Of a stretch of 60,886 bases of DNA, positions 9,027-17,541 are shown piece by piece. The notes beneath the pieces are model-generated. The model had not been told where the DNA came from. It worked only from the letters and a program-made list of their open reading frames with translations, and made no database searches. The stretch's first letter is position 1. Each line of letters opens with the position of its first letter. The translations under genes were made by a program, and so were the position numbers. Origin of the DNA: CALWZE01 sp964645785 (lineage in GTDB: Bacteria; Bacillota; Clostridia; Oscillospirales; Ruminococcaceae); contig CAZYAV010000008.1 of the NCBI GenBank assembly GCA_964645785.1, positions 1 through 60,886 on the forward strand. The letters run 5' to 3'.

Positions 9027-9686
9027 ATGTCGAGAACCGCGAGCAATTTAATCGTTGTGCCCAAAATAAGCCGTCCCGCACCGCGCCGAGCGGCGCGCGC
9101 ATTCCCGCCGGCGGCGCGCTTGTGGATTTTGATTGGGGCAATCTATCTGCTCTGCTTTCTTGCCGGGACAATCTGGGTCACGTTCTCAAACTCTGTTCTG
9201 TGCGCGTTTCTCGATCATCTGACCATCACCGGCATTGCGCAGCGGGCGGCGGACAGCTTTGCCTCCGTTTTCATTAAAAATATATTTCCGCAGCTGACCC
9301 TGCTGCTGCTCTGCTGCATCTTCGCAAACAGCGCGGTGGGTATTCCGTTTTTGCTCTCCATCGTGATCTTTCGCGGGTTATACAGCGGCGCATTCGGCGC
9401 CTGTGTCGTCCGCCGCTATCTGCTTCGCGGGCTGCTGGCACAGATGACGACGCTGGCGCCGGCCGGGATTCTCGGCGCGCTCGCGCTGATTATTCTCTGC
9501 GCGCAGGGAATACGAACCTCCGCGTCGGTCAACGCCGTTGTGCTGAAGGGAAAAACGCGAAACACCAAAGAGCTCTTTGAGCGGTTTTACCACACCGCTG
9601 CCGTCGCGCTGGGCGTCTCCGTCGGCGGGGCGCTGTCCGAAGCGATTCTTCTGCGCACCTTCGGCGGCGTGTTTGTGACGCTGTAG
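9027..9686 (+). CDS. spoIIM: Stage II sporulation protein M-like membrane protein
   Basis: SpoIIM works with SpoIID and SpoIIP to drive septal peptidoglycan thinning and engulfment in the mother cell. The 219-residue product has a basic N-terminal region, then about five hydrophobic segments, matching SpoIIM in size (about 214 residues in Bacillus) and layout. The spoIIM-xerD neighbourhood seen in other clostridia supports the call, although xerD is here on the opposite strand. AAAAAGGTG precedes the ATG. The sequence motif evidence is moderate, since the family is poorly conserved. Confidence 0.65.
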   Translation: MSRTASNLIVVPKISRPAPRRAARAFPPAARLWILIGAIYLLCFLAGTIWVTFSNSVLCAFLDHLTITGIAQRAADSFASVFIKNIFPQLTLLLLCCIFANSAVGIPFLLSIVIFRGLYSGAFGACVVRRYLLRGLLAQMTTLAPAGILGALALIILCAQGIRTSASVNAVVLKGKTRNTKELFERFYHTAAVALGVSVGGALSEAILLRTFGGVFVTL

Positions 9687-9763
9687 ACGGCGGAATCTGT
9701 GCCGCGGCCGTCCGCTATGTGGCGGATGCTTTGCGCTGCCCGGCGCGCGGGTTCGGCTTATCA

Positions 9764-9801
9764 ATAAAAAGCGCCAGGCAGACAATGATCGCGCCTGACG
9801 C
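9764..9801 (-). terminator. Terminator of xerD
   Basis: Read on the minus strand, GCGTCAGGC pairs with GCCTGGCGC (one G-T pair) and is followed by TTTTTATTG. It lies about 115 bases past the xerD stop. Confidence 0.65.
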
Positions 9802-9916
9802 AAACCGCGGCCGTATTAGCAAAAACACAAGGCGCAACGAAGCCCGGCTCCCGCGCTCTGCCGGGTTCCGCTGCGGCTTATGATGAAACCGTCCAAAGAT
9901 GCAGATGTTTTCCGGA

Positions 9917-10954
9917 TTATTCCGGCTTTTCCGCGGCCGAATCGGCGGAAAGGTCGGCTTTTTTTCTGCCGGAGGACGAACGCTGCTTCACCTTGGACAG
10001 CGGCGAAGCATTGGCGGCATCCCGCAGCTTCTGGTCGCTGATGTGGGTGTATATCTCGGTGGTGGATACATGCTCGTGGCCGAGAATTTCCTTGAGCGCG
10101 AGCATATCGACGTTCCCGTGCCGGTACATGAGCGTCGCGGCCGTATGCCGGAGCTTGTGCGCGGAAAAGCCGCGATTTGCGAGCCCCGCGCGCTGCAAGC
10201 ACGCGTCCACAATCTGCTCCACACGGCGCCCGGACAGCCTTGTGCCGCGCTTGGACAGGAACAGCGCATGATTTTCCTTGCCGGGTACAACGCACGCGTC
10301 CCGGTCGGGCAGATACCGGGCAATCGCATCCTTGCAGGCGTCGTTCAGGTAAACCAGCCGCTCCTTGTTGCCCTTGCCGGTGATGTTGATCATATCGTCC
10401 CGGATGTCCGAAAGGTCGATCCCGACCAGCTCGGAAAGACGCATTCCGCAGTTGAGGAACAGGGTCAGGATACAATAATCCCGCGTCGCAAAGTCGCCGT
10501 CAACGCTGCTGAGCAGCTCGAGGCTCTCCTCAAGGGTCAGGAATTTGGGGAGGGATTTTTTCAGGGACGGCACTTCCAAATCCTTGACCGGGTCGACCTC
10601 CAGCTTGTGCGCTTTGGTGGTCATGTACTTGAAATACGACCGCAGGCTGGACACCTTTCGCGCGCGGGTGTTCGGGTTATTGCCGCGCTCTTTGCTGACA
10701 TAGTGCAGGTACTCATAAACCTCCATGGTGCTGACCATGCGGAGATCGTCCAGCGTAAAATCCGCAACCGATATTTCGTCAAGCGGCGTGTCCTTGGCAA
10801 CGTCGCCACGGAACCGCTTGATAAACCGCAGAAAGGTGTGCAGGTCGGTGTAGTATTCGCAGACGGTCAGATGGGAGAGGTTTTTAATCGTCTCGATGTA
10901 ATACAGAAATTCGGACAGAACCGCGGGCGCATCCGAAAAATCATGAATTGCCAT
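9917..10954 (-). CDS. xerD: Tyrosine recombinase XerD/XerC family
   Basis: Site-specific recombinase of the type that resolves chromosome dimers at dif. The 345-residue protein has an N-terminal SAM-like core-binding domain and a catalytic domain with Arg172 (CGMRLSEL), the HKLRH box (His266, Arg269), His293 (LGHEH) and the nucleophile Tyr302 (TTEIYTH). The ATG at 10954 follows AGCAGG; a TTG 30 bases upstream is less likely. It is about 45 residues longer than a typical XerD because of a charged Ser/Lys-rich C-terminal tail after the nucleophile helix. A role other than XerD itself cannot be excluded. Confidence 0.85.
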   Translation of the reverse strand: MAIHDFSDAPAVLSEFLYYIETIKNLSHLTVCEYYTDLHTFLRFIKRFRGDVAKDTPLDEISVADFTLDDLRMVSTMEVYEYLHYVSKERGNNPNTRARKVSSLRSYFKYMTTKAHKLEVDPVKDLEVPSLKKSLPKFLTLEESLELLSSVDGDFATRDYCILTLFLNCGMRLSELVGIDLSDIRDDMINITGKGNKERLVYLNDACKDAIARYLPDRDACVVPGKENHALFLSKRGTRLSGRRVEQIVDACLQRAGLANRGFSAHKLRHTAATLMYRHGNVDMLALKEILGHEHVSTTEIYTHISDQKLRDAANASPLSKVKQRSSSGRKKADLSADSAAEKPE

Positions 10955-11106
10955 GTTAAAACCTGCTTTCCGGAAATTCTCCAATAAATAAATAGATGCG
11001 CCGCGAAGTTACGCATCAGCGCGAAAACAGCGGATTTTGTGCAGCCAAAGCGCAAAATGCAGACGGCGGTATTTGTACGCCGTCAATTGGGCGTTTTCGC
11101 TTCCCT

Positions 11107-11138
11107 CAATTTCGCAAAATTTTTATTTTGCGAAATTG
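11107..11138. promoter_or_regulatory. Perfect palindrome in the xerD leader
   Basis: CAATTTCGCAAAAT, a TTTT spacer, then its exact reverse complement ATTTTGCGAAATTG: 14-bp arms with no mismatch. It lies about 10-40 bases after the predicted xerD start point. It could be an operator for a dimeric regulator or an RNA hairpin. A second stem (GACGGCG with CGCCGTC) lies at about 11062-11084 in the same leader. Confidence 0.7.
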
Positions 11139-11153
11139 TTGCAACGTGAACCA

Positions 11154-11182
11154 AGCATAACACACTATCGCAGCACTGTCAA
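11154..11182 (-). promoter_or_regulatory. Sigma-A promoter of xerD
   Basis: On the minus strand a perfect TTGACA (plus 11177-11182), a 17-base spacer and TATGCT with an upstream TG (plus 11154-11159). It predicts a leader of about 190 nucleotides before the xerD ATG. Confidence 0.8.
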
Positions 11183-11220
11183 GCCCTTTCAAGGCTGTCT
11201 CCCGCCTCCCTCAAAAAACG

Positions 11221-11250
11221 CAAAACAAAAGGCGCGATTTCTCGCGCCTC
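11221..11250 (-). terminator. Terminator downstream of mutS2
   Basis: Read on the minus strand, GGCGCGA pairs with TCGCGCC across a GAAA-type loop and is followed by TTTTGTTTTGCG. It lies about 400 bases past mutS2, just before the xerD promoter, and separates the two transcription units. Confidence 0.8.
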
Positions 11251-11649
11251 TCGTTTGAATGCTCAAGGCCGTATATTCCGGAACAAAACGCCGTACCCAC
11301 GCGGAGCATCAGCCTCCCGAACTCGCGCTCGACCGCCTGGAATAAAACCGACACGCGGCCGCACAGGATGGACTGTATTCTTTGCCTCGGAAAATCCGTT
11401 TTTGCGCGGCGGAAGAACCGCCGCCCGGCTCCAGACCGACAGGCCGGCGCCCCAACCGACGGCCGATCAGAATGACCGCCGTAGCATCCAAAACGGCAGG
11501 CCATGGCCTCGCCCGCGGCCAAAGCTAAGCCGGAGAATACCGGCTACGTGCGAAGTCCAGCAGTCAATTGTAAAATTTACATTGACACCCCGGCCATCCC
11601 GTCGCCGGAGCCGTTCCACAACCCCGGCAGGGCGTCAAGGCTATCACCT
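11251..11649 (-). other. Non-coding stretch between mutS2 and its terminator
   Basis: About 400 bases with no supportable gene on either strand. It would form a long 3' tail of the phoH-to-mutS2 transcript. No repeat or known RNA family was recognised. Confidence 0.45.
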
Positions 11650-14031
11650 TTACAGCGTGACAATCGTCACCCCGTCCGAGCCCTCGCCGTAATTGCCGAG
11701 CCGAAAGGATTTGACGCACTTCATCCGCTTCAGGTGCTGGTGCAGCCCGCTGCGCAGCGCGCCGGTTCCCCTGCCGTGAATCAGATAAACGGTGGAGAGA
11801 TTGGACAGCATGGCGCTGTCAATAAACCGCTCTGCTTCCAGAATCGCCTCCTCGACCGTCATGCCGATCAGGTTGATTTCGTTTTTTCCGCTGCGCTTTT
11901 CGTCAACCGATTCGGCGTTGCGGTAGACCTTGTGCGGCTTCTCTTTCTGTTTGGCCGCGGGCGGCTGGCGCAGCGCGTCAAGCGGAACCCTCGTCTTAAT
12001 CAGCCCGGCCTGAATCTCAACAGCGCCCTTCGCGTCCGGCGCACCGGTCACCGTGCCGGTCTGCCCCAGCGCAAGCACATAGACGCGGTCGCCCGCCTTG
12101 ACGCTTTTGAGCTTCGGCAGATTGTCGATCACCGTCTCGTCCACCGGGTCGGCGGCGTCCAGCAGCCGGGCGCTGTCCGCGTTCGCGATTGCCTTTGCGC
12201 GCGCCTTGACCGCCGCGCGATCCTTCTCTTTTTGCGCGTCCAGCTTTTTCAGCTCGTCCAGCAGCCTGTACGCGTTCGCGGCAACATCGTTTGCCAGCTG
12301 CTTTGCCTTTTGCCGCGCGGCGTCGATTTCGCGCTGCCCCTGCTGAATCAGGCGGTCGCGCTCCGCCTCCCCCTGTCGGATCAGCGCAGCGGCGGATTCC
12401 TTCATCTGCGCGACCTCTTCCTGCTTATCCGCAAGCTCGCTTTTCAGCCGCTCGATCTGGCTCAACACATCCTCAAAGCGGCGATCCTGCGCGTCCATCC
12501 CCCGGCGCGCCTCCTCAAGCAGCTCGCGGTCAAGCCCCAGCCGCTCCCCGATCAGCAGGGCGTTTGAGCGCCCCGGAACGCCGATATTCAGCCGGTAGGT
12601 CGGCCGCAGGGTCGCAACGTCGAACTCGCAGCTCGCGTTGCACACGCCCGGCGTTTCCAGCGCGTAAATCTTGATTTCGCCGTAATGGGTCGTTGCAAGA
12701 ACCCGGCAGCCCTGCCGCCGCAGCCGCTCGAGAATCGCGACGGCCAGCGCCGCGCCCTCGGCCGGGTCGGTGCCCGCGCCGAGCTCGTCGACCAGCACAA
12801 GCGAGCGTTCGTCCGCCTGGCGCAGGATCCCGGCGATGTTGCGAATATGGGCGGAGAAGGTGGACAGGCTCTGCTCGATGCTCTGCTCGTCCCCGATATC
12901 GACCAGAACCTTTTCAAACACGCTCAGGCGGCTGCCCTCCCGCGCGGGCACCAGCATCCCGGAGGAGGCCATCAGGGTCAGCAGGCCGACCGTCTTCAGG
13001 GTCACGGTTTTGCCGCCCGTGTTCGGCCCCGTGATAATGAGCGAGGTGTAGGCTTCCCCCAGCGGCAGGTCAATCGGCACAACCTGCTTTTTGGGGATCA
13101 GCGGGTGCCGCGCCCGCCGCAGCTCCACTATCCCCTGCGCATTCAGCTCGGGCTTTGTGCCCTCTATTTCAAGGCCGTATTTTGCCTTGGCAAGGGCTGC
13201 GTCAATCTCCACAAACGCCGCAAAGCTCGCGCGAAGCCGTTCCGCCGCGCCGCCGACCCGGTCGGTAAACACGCCGAGAATGCGGTCAATCTCCTTGAGC
13301 TCGTCACCGCGCAGCTGCATGATCAGGTTGTTCGCCTCCACAACCGCGGCGGGCTCGATAAAATAGGTTGACCCCGAGGATGAGACGTCGTGCACCAGCC
13401 CGGGCACGTCGTTTTTATACTCCGTCTTGACAGGCACAACAAACCGCCCGCCGCGCATGGTCACAATCGAATCCTGCAAATACTTCTGGGTGTTGGTTCC
13501 GCGAATCAGCGCATCCAGCTTATCCCGAATAGAGCTCTCCGCCCGCTTGATTTTGCGCCGGATATCCCGCAGCGCGGACGAGGCGTCGTCCTGCATCTCG
13601 TTTTCGCTCAGGATGCTGTCCGAAATATCCCGTTCCAGCGCCGCGTCCTCATAGAGCGGATAAAACAGCCGGTTGACATAGCCGTCCTCGTCCAGCTCCT
13701 GCGAATACCAGCTGTTCAGCGCGCGCGCGTTGCGCAGCGCCGTGCGGACGCGCAGCAGCTCGCCCATAGAGAGCAGGCCGCCCTTTTCCGCGCGCAGGCA
13801 GATTTGCGGGATATCCTCCACCGCCGCAACCGACGGGCTGCCGTTTGCGGACAGCATCCGCAGCAGGCTGTCGGTAATCTCGATAAGCTGCACTGCCTGC
13901 GCAAGCTCGGTTTCGGGCTGTGTGCCGCGGACGCGCGCTTTCCCCGCCTCGCTGGCCGCAAAGCCGGCCACGCGCTCGCAGATTTTGTCAAATTCCAGCC
14001 GTGTATAATAGGTTGTCTTGTCCTGCTGCAT
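11650..14031 (-). CDS. mutS2: Endonuclease/ATPase MutS2
   Basis: MutS2 proteins suppress recombination and rescue collided ribosomes in Firmicutes. The 793-residue protein has a MutS core, Walker A GPNTGGKT (335-342), a Walker B region ending LVDELGAGTDP, a coiled-coil clamp rich in Glu, Lys and Arg (about 500-620) and a C-terminal Smr nuclease domain with LIHGRGTGALRSGL. The ATG at 14031 is chosen from the GGAAAG box and the MutS2-like start; upstream codons would overlap the recO end. It is the last gene of the leftward phoH-ybeY-era-recO-mutS2 run. Confidence 0.95.
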   Translation of the reverse strand: MQQDKTTYYTRLEFDKICERVAGFAASEAGKARVRGTQPETELAQAVQLIEITDSLLRMLSANGSPSVAAVEDIPQICLRAEKGGLLSMGELLRVRTALRNARALNSWYSQELDEDGYVNRLFYPLYEDAALERDISDSILSENEMQDDASSALRDIRRKIKRAESSIRDKLDALIRGTNTQKYLQDSIVTMRGGRFVVPVKTEYKNDVPGLVHDVSSSGSTYFIEPAAVVEANNLIMQLRGDELKEIDRILGVFTDRVGGAAERLRASFAAFVEIDAALAKAKYGLEIEGTKPELNAQGIVELRRARHPLIPKKQVVPIDLPLGEAYTSLIITGPNTGGKTVTLKTVGLLTLMASSGMLVPAREGSRLSVFEKVLVDIGDEQSIEQSLSTFSAHIRNIAGILRQADERSLVLVDELGAGTDPAEGAALAVAILERLRRQGCRVLATTHYGEIKIYALETPGVCNASCEFDVATLRPTYRLNIGVPGRSNALLIGERLGLDRELLEEARRGMDAQDRRFEDVLSQIERLKSELADKQEEVAQMKESAAALIRQGEAERDRLIQQGQREIDAARQKAKQLANDVAANAYRLLDELKKLDAQKEKDRAAVKARAKAIANADSARLLDAADPVDETVIDNLPKLKSVKAGDRVYVLALGQTGTVTGAPDAKGAVEIQAGLIKTRVPLDALRQPPAAKQKEKPHKVYRNAESVDEKRSGKNEINLIGMTVEEAILEAERFIDSAMLSNLSTVYLIHGRGTGALRSGLHQHLKRMKCVKSFRLGNYGEGSDGVTIVTL

Positions 14032-14062
14032 ACTTCTTTCCTCTTCCGGTCTGACCGGACGC

Positions 14063-14797
14063 TCACCCGTCAAGCGAGTGGTAAAATTCAAGCGTGGCCA
14101 TCCCGCGCTCGACATGCGCAAGGACGTACTGCTCGCTCAGCTCGTTCAGCACCCGCATCCCCGCATCCCCGAGCGAGAAGGAGAACGCGCGGTTCAGCTC
14201 CCCTGTCAGGATGTGGCGCATCGCGCTGAGCGCCGCGGCCGAGCAGTTGAGCGGCGCCGCCCGGCCGCCCGCGCAGGCCGCGCAAAGCCAGGTGCCCCCC
14301 ACAAGGTCGAACCGCGCGTCCTGCGCCTGTTCCCTGCCGCATCCCGTGCAGGCCGTCAGATCGGGCAGATAGCCCGCATACGCCATCGCGCGCAGCTCAA
14401 ACACCGCCTTGACCTGTGCGCGCGGCTTTTTGTTTTCGTTGAGCAGATACAGGCAGTTGAGCGCCAGGGACAGAAAATCGCCCGCATCCTCCTCCACCGG
14501 CGCAAGCAGCCGCAGCAGCTCACAAAAATAAACGGCGAGCGCATAGCTTTCCGGGCTCAGCTTGATGAACCGGGCCGCGGTCTGCGCGTCGTCGATTGTA
14601 TACATGTTTTTGCCGGTGAACAGCTCAAAGTTGGAATAGCTCAGCATGGCCGTCGGGGTGGTCAGCCGGTTTTTGGGTCGCAGCGAGCCCTTCGCATAGG
14701 CGGTGATTACCCCGTTCGGGGTCAGCAGGGTGACGACCCTGTCCGCCTCCCCGGTCTTGACCTCCCAGATCACCAGCCCGTCCGCCGTCAGCTTCAT
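14063..14797 (-). CDS. recO: DNA repair protein RecO
   Basis: Helps RecR load RecA onto SSB-coated single strands in recombinational repair. The 244-residue protein has an N-terminal OB fold (VIWEVKTGEADRVVTLLT) and a helical domain with a four-cysteine zinc site, CTGCG followed by CAAC (about residues 150-175). It sits between era and mutS2, a normal clostridial position. Confidence 0.93.
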   Translation of the reverse strand: MKLTADGLVIWEVKTGEADRVVTLLTPNGVITAYAKGSLRPKNRLTTPTAMLSYSNFELFTGKNMYTIDDAQTAARFIKLSPESYALAVYFCELLRLLAPVEEDAGDFLSLALNCLYLLNENKKPRAQVKAVFELRAMAYAGYLPDLTACTGCGREQAQDARFDLVGGTWLCAACAGGRAAPLNCSAAALSAMRHILTGELNRAFSFSLGDAGMRVLNELSEQYVLAHVERGMATLEFYHSLDG

Positions 14798-14834
14798 ACA
14801 GCACTCTCCCCATCCGGCCTGTTCCCCGCCCGGC

Positions 14835-15734
14835 TCAGGTGTAGCCGAGCGATTTAATCACCGATTCCTTGTTGCGCCAATCCTCCCGCACCTTGACCCA
14901 AAGCTGCAAATTGACGCGGCAATCCAGAAAATCCTGGATATCCGCGCGCGCCTCGCTGCCGATTTTCTTGAGCATCGCGCCCTTTTTGCCGATAATCATC
15001 CCCTTGTGCGATTCCTTTTCGCAGAGAATCTCGGCGTCTATGTCGATGAGCGGCTTGTCCGCGCGCTCCCTGAACCGTTCCACCGACACCGCGCAGCCGT
15101 GCGGCAGCTCGTCAAACAGGTTGGTCAGCAGCTTTTCACGGATAAGCTCGGCCACGATGACCTTTTCGGGGATATCGGTCAGGGTGTCGGCCGGGAACAG
15201 GTGCGAGCCGTCGGCCGCGTGCCGCGCAAGCTCGGCCATCAGGCCGTCCATCCCCGCCCCGGTCAGCGCACTGACAACCGCCGAAGCGCAAAACGGATAC
15301 AGCCGCATCAGCGCGGCGGCAAGCGCCCGCCCCTTTTCCGCGCTTGGCAGGGTGTCCGCCTTGTTGAGCACCAGTACAACCGGTGTTTTGGCGGCGCGCA
15401 GCTCCGCAAGCAGCACGATTTCAAGCTCGTCCAGCTCCGCCTTCGGCCAGGTTACAAACAGCGCGCAGTCGATGTCCGCCACCGATTCCCGCACCGATTT
15501 GACCATGTGCTCTCCCAGCCTTGTTTTGGGCGCGTGGAAGCCGGGCGTGTCCAGAAACACATACTGCACCGGCGGCTCGGTGACAACCCCCATGATGCGG
15601 TTGCGGGTTGTCTGCGGGCGCGGGGAGGTGATTGCGATCTTTGCGCCGATCATCCGGTTGAGCAGGGTGGATTTGCCGACATTCGGCTTGCCGACAATGG
15701 CGGCGAACAGCGTTTTTTCGGCCTGCCGGCTCAT
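14835..15734 (-). CDS. era: GTPase Era
   Basis: Essential GTPase that binds the 3' end of 16S rRNA in small-subunit maturation. The 299-residue protein shows G1 GKPNVGKS (15-22), the switch I region ITSPRPQTTRN, G3 LDTPGF (61-66), G4 NKAD (124-127) and a C-terminal KH domain with GKKGAMLKKIG. It overlaps the ybeY stop by four bases, which indicates coupled translation. Confidence 0.97.
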   Translation of the reverse strand: MSRQAEKTLFAAIVGKPNVGKSTLLNRMIGAKIAITSPRPQTTRNRIMGVVTEPPVQYVFLDTPGFHAPKTRLGEHMVKSVRESVADIDCALFVTWPKAELDELEIVLLAELRAAKTPVVLVLNKADTLPSAEKGRALAAALMRLYPFCASAVVSALTGAGMDGLMAELARHAADGSHLFPADTLTDIPEKVIVAELIREKLLTNLFDELPHGCAVSVERFRERADKPLIDIDAEILCEKESHKGMIIGKKGAMLKKIGSEARADIQDFLDCRVNLQLWVKVREDWRNKESVIKSLGYT

Positions 15735-16240
15735 TCCATCATATCCTTGTCCACCACATAGCTCAACCCGCGCGGCAGCCCAAGCTGCTTGAGGATGGTC
15801 TCCTCCCGCTCGCGCATATGCACCTCCTGCAAGCCGCCCTCCTCATGGTGATGGCCGAGCAGGTGGAGCATCGAATGGACCGTCAAAAACGCGATTTCCC
15901 GGCTGAGCGAGTGGCCGAACATGTTGGCCTGCTCCACCGCCTTTTCGATGCTGATGACAATGTCGCCAAGGGTCACCATCCCGGTTTCCGGCGTCACCTT
16001 GTATTCCCCGTTTTCAAACAGCGGGAAGGAGAGCACGTCGGTTTCAACCGGCTTGTTGCGGTATTCCCCGTTGATTTTTTTGATCTCCTCGTTGTCCACA
16101 AAGCTGACGCTGATCTCCGCGGGCAGCTCGAACCCCTCGTTGCGCAGCGTGGCGTTGCAGCAGCGGCGGATGAGCAGCCGTGTCCCGGTTGGGATTTTGA
16201 CCTTCTGCTGGCGGTTGGTGATTAAAACTTTATTGGACAT
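15731..16240 (-). CDS. ybeY: Endoribonuclease YbeY
   Basis: Metal-dependent RNase involved in 16S rRNA 3' maturation and rRNA quality control. The 169-residue product carries the zinc motif HSMLHLLGHHH, the family's His-rich signature, preceded by the conserved LGDIVIS and the substrate-contact region NxxYR. It lies between phoH and era, starting 6 bases after phoH ends. Confidence 0.95.
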   Translation of the reverse strand: MSNKVLITNRQQKVKIPTGTRLLIRRCCNATLRNEGFELPAEISVSFVDNEEIKKINGEYRNKPVETDVLSFPLFENGEYKVTPETGMVTLGDIVISIEKAVEQANMFGHSLSREIAFLTVHSMLHLLGHHHEEGGLQEVHMREREETILKQLGLPRGLSYVVDKDMME

Positions 16241-16245
16241 AAGCC

Positions 16246-17241
16246 TTATTTTCCTCCTTTTGCGGGTCTGGAAGCGGCGCGTTCGTAGGCCTTGACAATT
16301 TCGGCGACCAGCCGGAAGCGCACAACATCCTTTTCTGAAAAGCGAATCTGTTCGATGCCCTCGATATTTTTGAGTATCCGGGTCGCCTCGGTCAGGCCGG
16401 AGCGTTTGCCGTCCGGCAGGTCAATCTGGGTCACATCCCCGTTGACGACCATCTTTGAGCCGGCGCCGAGCCGGGTCAGGAACATTTTCATCTGCTCGGG
16501 GGTGGTGTTCTGCGCCTCGTCCAGGATGACAAAGGCGTTGTCCAGCGTCCGGCCGCGCATGTACGCGAGCGGCGCAACCTCGATGACCCCCTTTTCAAGC
16601 TGCTTCTGGAACCCCTCCTGCCCGAGCGTGTCGTACAGCGCGTCGTACAGCGGGCGCAGGTAGGGGTCGATTTTGGTTTGCAGGTCGCCGGGCAGGAAGC
16701 CCAGCTTCTCCCCCGCCTCGACGGCCGGCCGGGTCAGGATAATCCGGCTGACCTCGTGCTCCTTGAGCGCCCGCACAGCCATGACCACCGCAAGATAGGT
16801 CTTGCCCGTACCCGCAGGGCCGACGCCGAACACGATGAAGTTATCCTCAATCGCGCGGATGTATTTTTTCTGGCCGACGGTGCGGGGCTTGATCGGCTTA
16901 CCCCGGGAGGTGATGAAGATGCTGCCCGCGTCCAGCTCGCGCAGGGCGTTCGCCTCCCCCGATTTGACCATGTTGACACAGTAGCGCACCGTCTGCTCAT
17001 CCAGCGTGCCGCCCGACTTTGCAATGCCCAGCATTTCGCTCAGCGCCCGGCACGCACCCAGCACGTTCGGTTCGTCCCCCGAGATGACCGCCTGCGTGCC
17101 GCGGCCGGCAACCTCAACGAGGAATTCCTTTTCAATCAGCCGGATATTGGCGTCAAAATTCCCGAACACGGCGGACGCGTACTCCTGCGCGGTGAAATCC
17201 AGCTCCTTTTGCAGCTTGACCGATCTCCTTTCGTCCTGCAT
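16246..17241 (-). CDS. phoH: PhoH-like ATPase
   Basis: Cytoplasmic P-loop ATPase of the PhoH family, probably acting on RNA alongside YbeY. The 331-residue protein has an N-terminal KH-like region, Walker A GPAGTGKTYL (141-150), FLPGDL, and Walker B VILDEAQN followed by the sensor MKMFLTRLGAGSKMVVNGD. It is first in the run phoH-ybeY-era-recO-mutS2, with its own promoter in the gap after yqfD. Confidence 0.95.
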   Translation of the reverse strand: MQDERRSVKLQKELDFTAQEYASAVFGNFDANIRLIEKEFLVEVAGRGTQAVISGDEPNVLGACRALSEMLGIAKSGGTLDEQTVRYCVNMVKSGEANALRELDAGSIFITSRGKPIKPRTVGQKKYIRAIEDNFIVFGVGPAGTGKTYLAVVMAVRALKEHEVSRIILTRPAVEAGEKLGFLPGDLQTKIDPYLRPLYDALYDTLGQEGFQKQLEKGVIEVAPLAYMRGRTLDNAFVILDEAQNTTPEQMKMFLTRLGAGSKMVVNGDVTQIDLPDGKRSGLTEATRILKNIEGIEQIRFSEKDVVRFRLVAEIVKAYERAASRPAKGGK

Positions 17242-17364
17242 TCCCCCGCCGCAGCCCCGTTTTGCGCACAGCCATTATCTTGGCGGGCAGACAGGCGGCT
17301 CTCTGCCGCCGGCCGTCTATCCGGGCGGCGCATGGCCGGGGGACAGATATCTCACTTACCCAAA

Positions 17365-17393
17365 ATAGTATAGCACATTCTGTAAAAATTCAA
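17365..17393 (-). promoter_or_regulatory. Sigma-A promoter of phoH-ybeY-era-recO-mutS2
   Basis: On the minus strand TTGAAT (plus 17388-17393) and TACTAT (plus 17365-17370) with a 17-base spacer; an overlapping TATACT gives a 15-base spacer. The stretch 17242-17541 between yqfD and phoH contains no gene. Confidence 0.55.
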
Positions 17394-17541
17394 CAGTTTT
17401 TTCGCGGGCTTTGCGCAATTTTATTCCAATCGTGCAGTGCGGTTTATAAGCCCCTCCCCGCGACCGGGCTTTTGCCGATAGATGCTCCGGCCGCAAACAG
17501 GCCATTGGCGCAGGCCGCAGGCCGGCCGTTCCTGCGCGCCC

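Noticed and set aside
11107..11138. dif site or LexA box near xerD
   Set aside because: The palindrome does not resemble the dif core or the Gram-positive GAAC-N4-GTTC SOS box.
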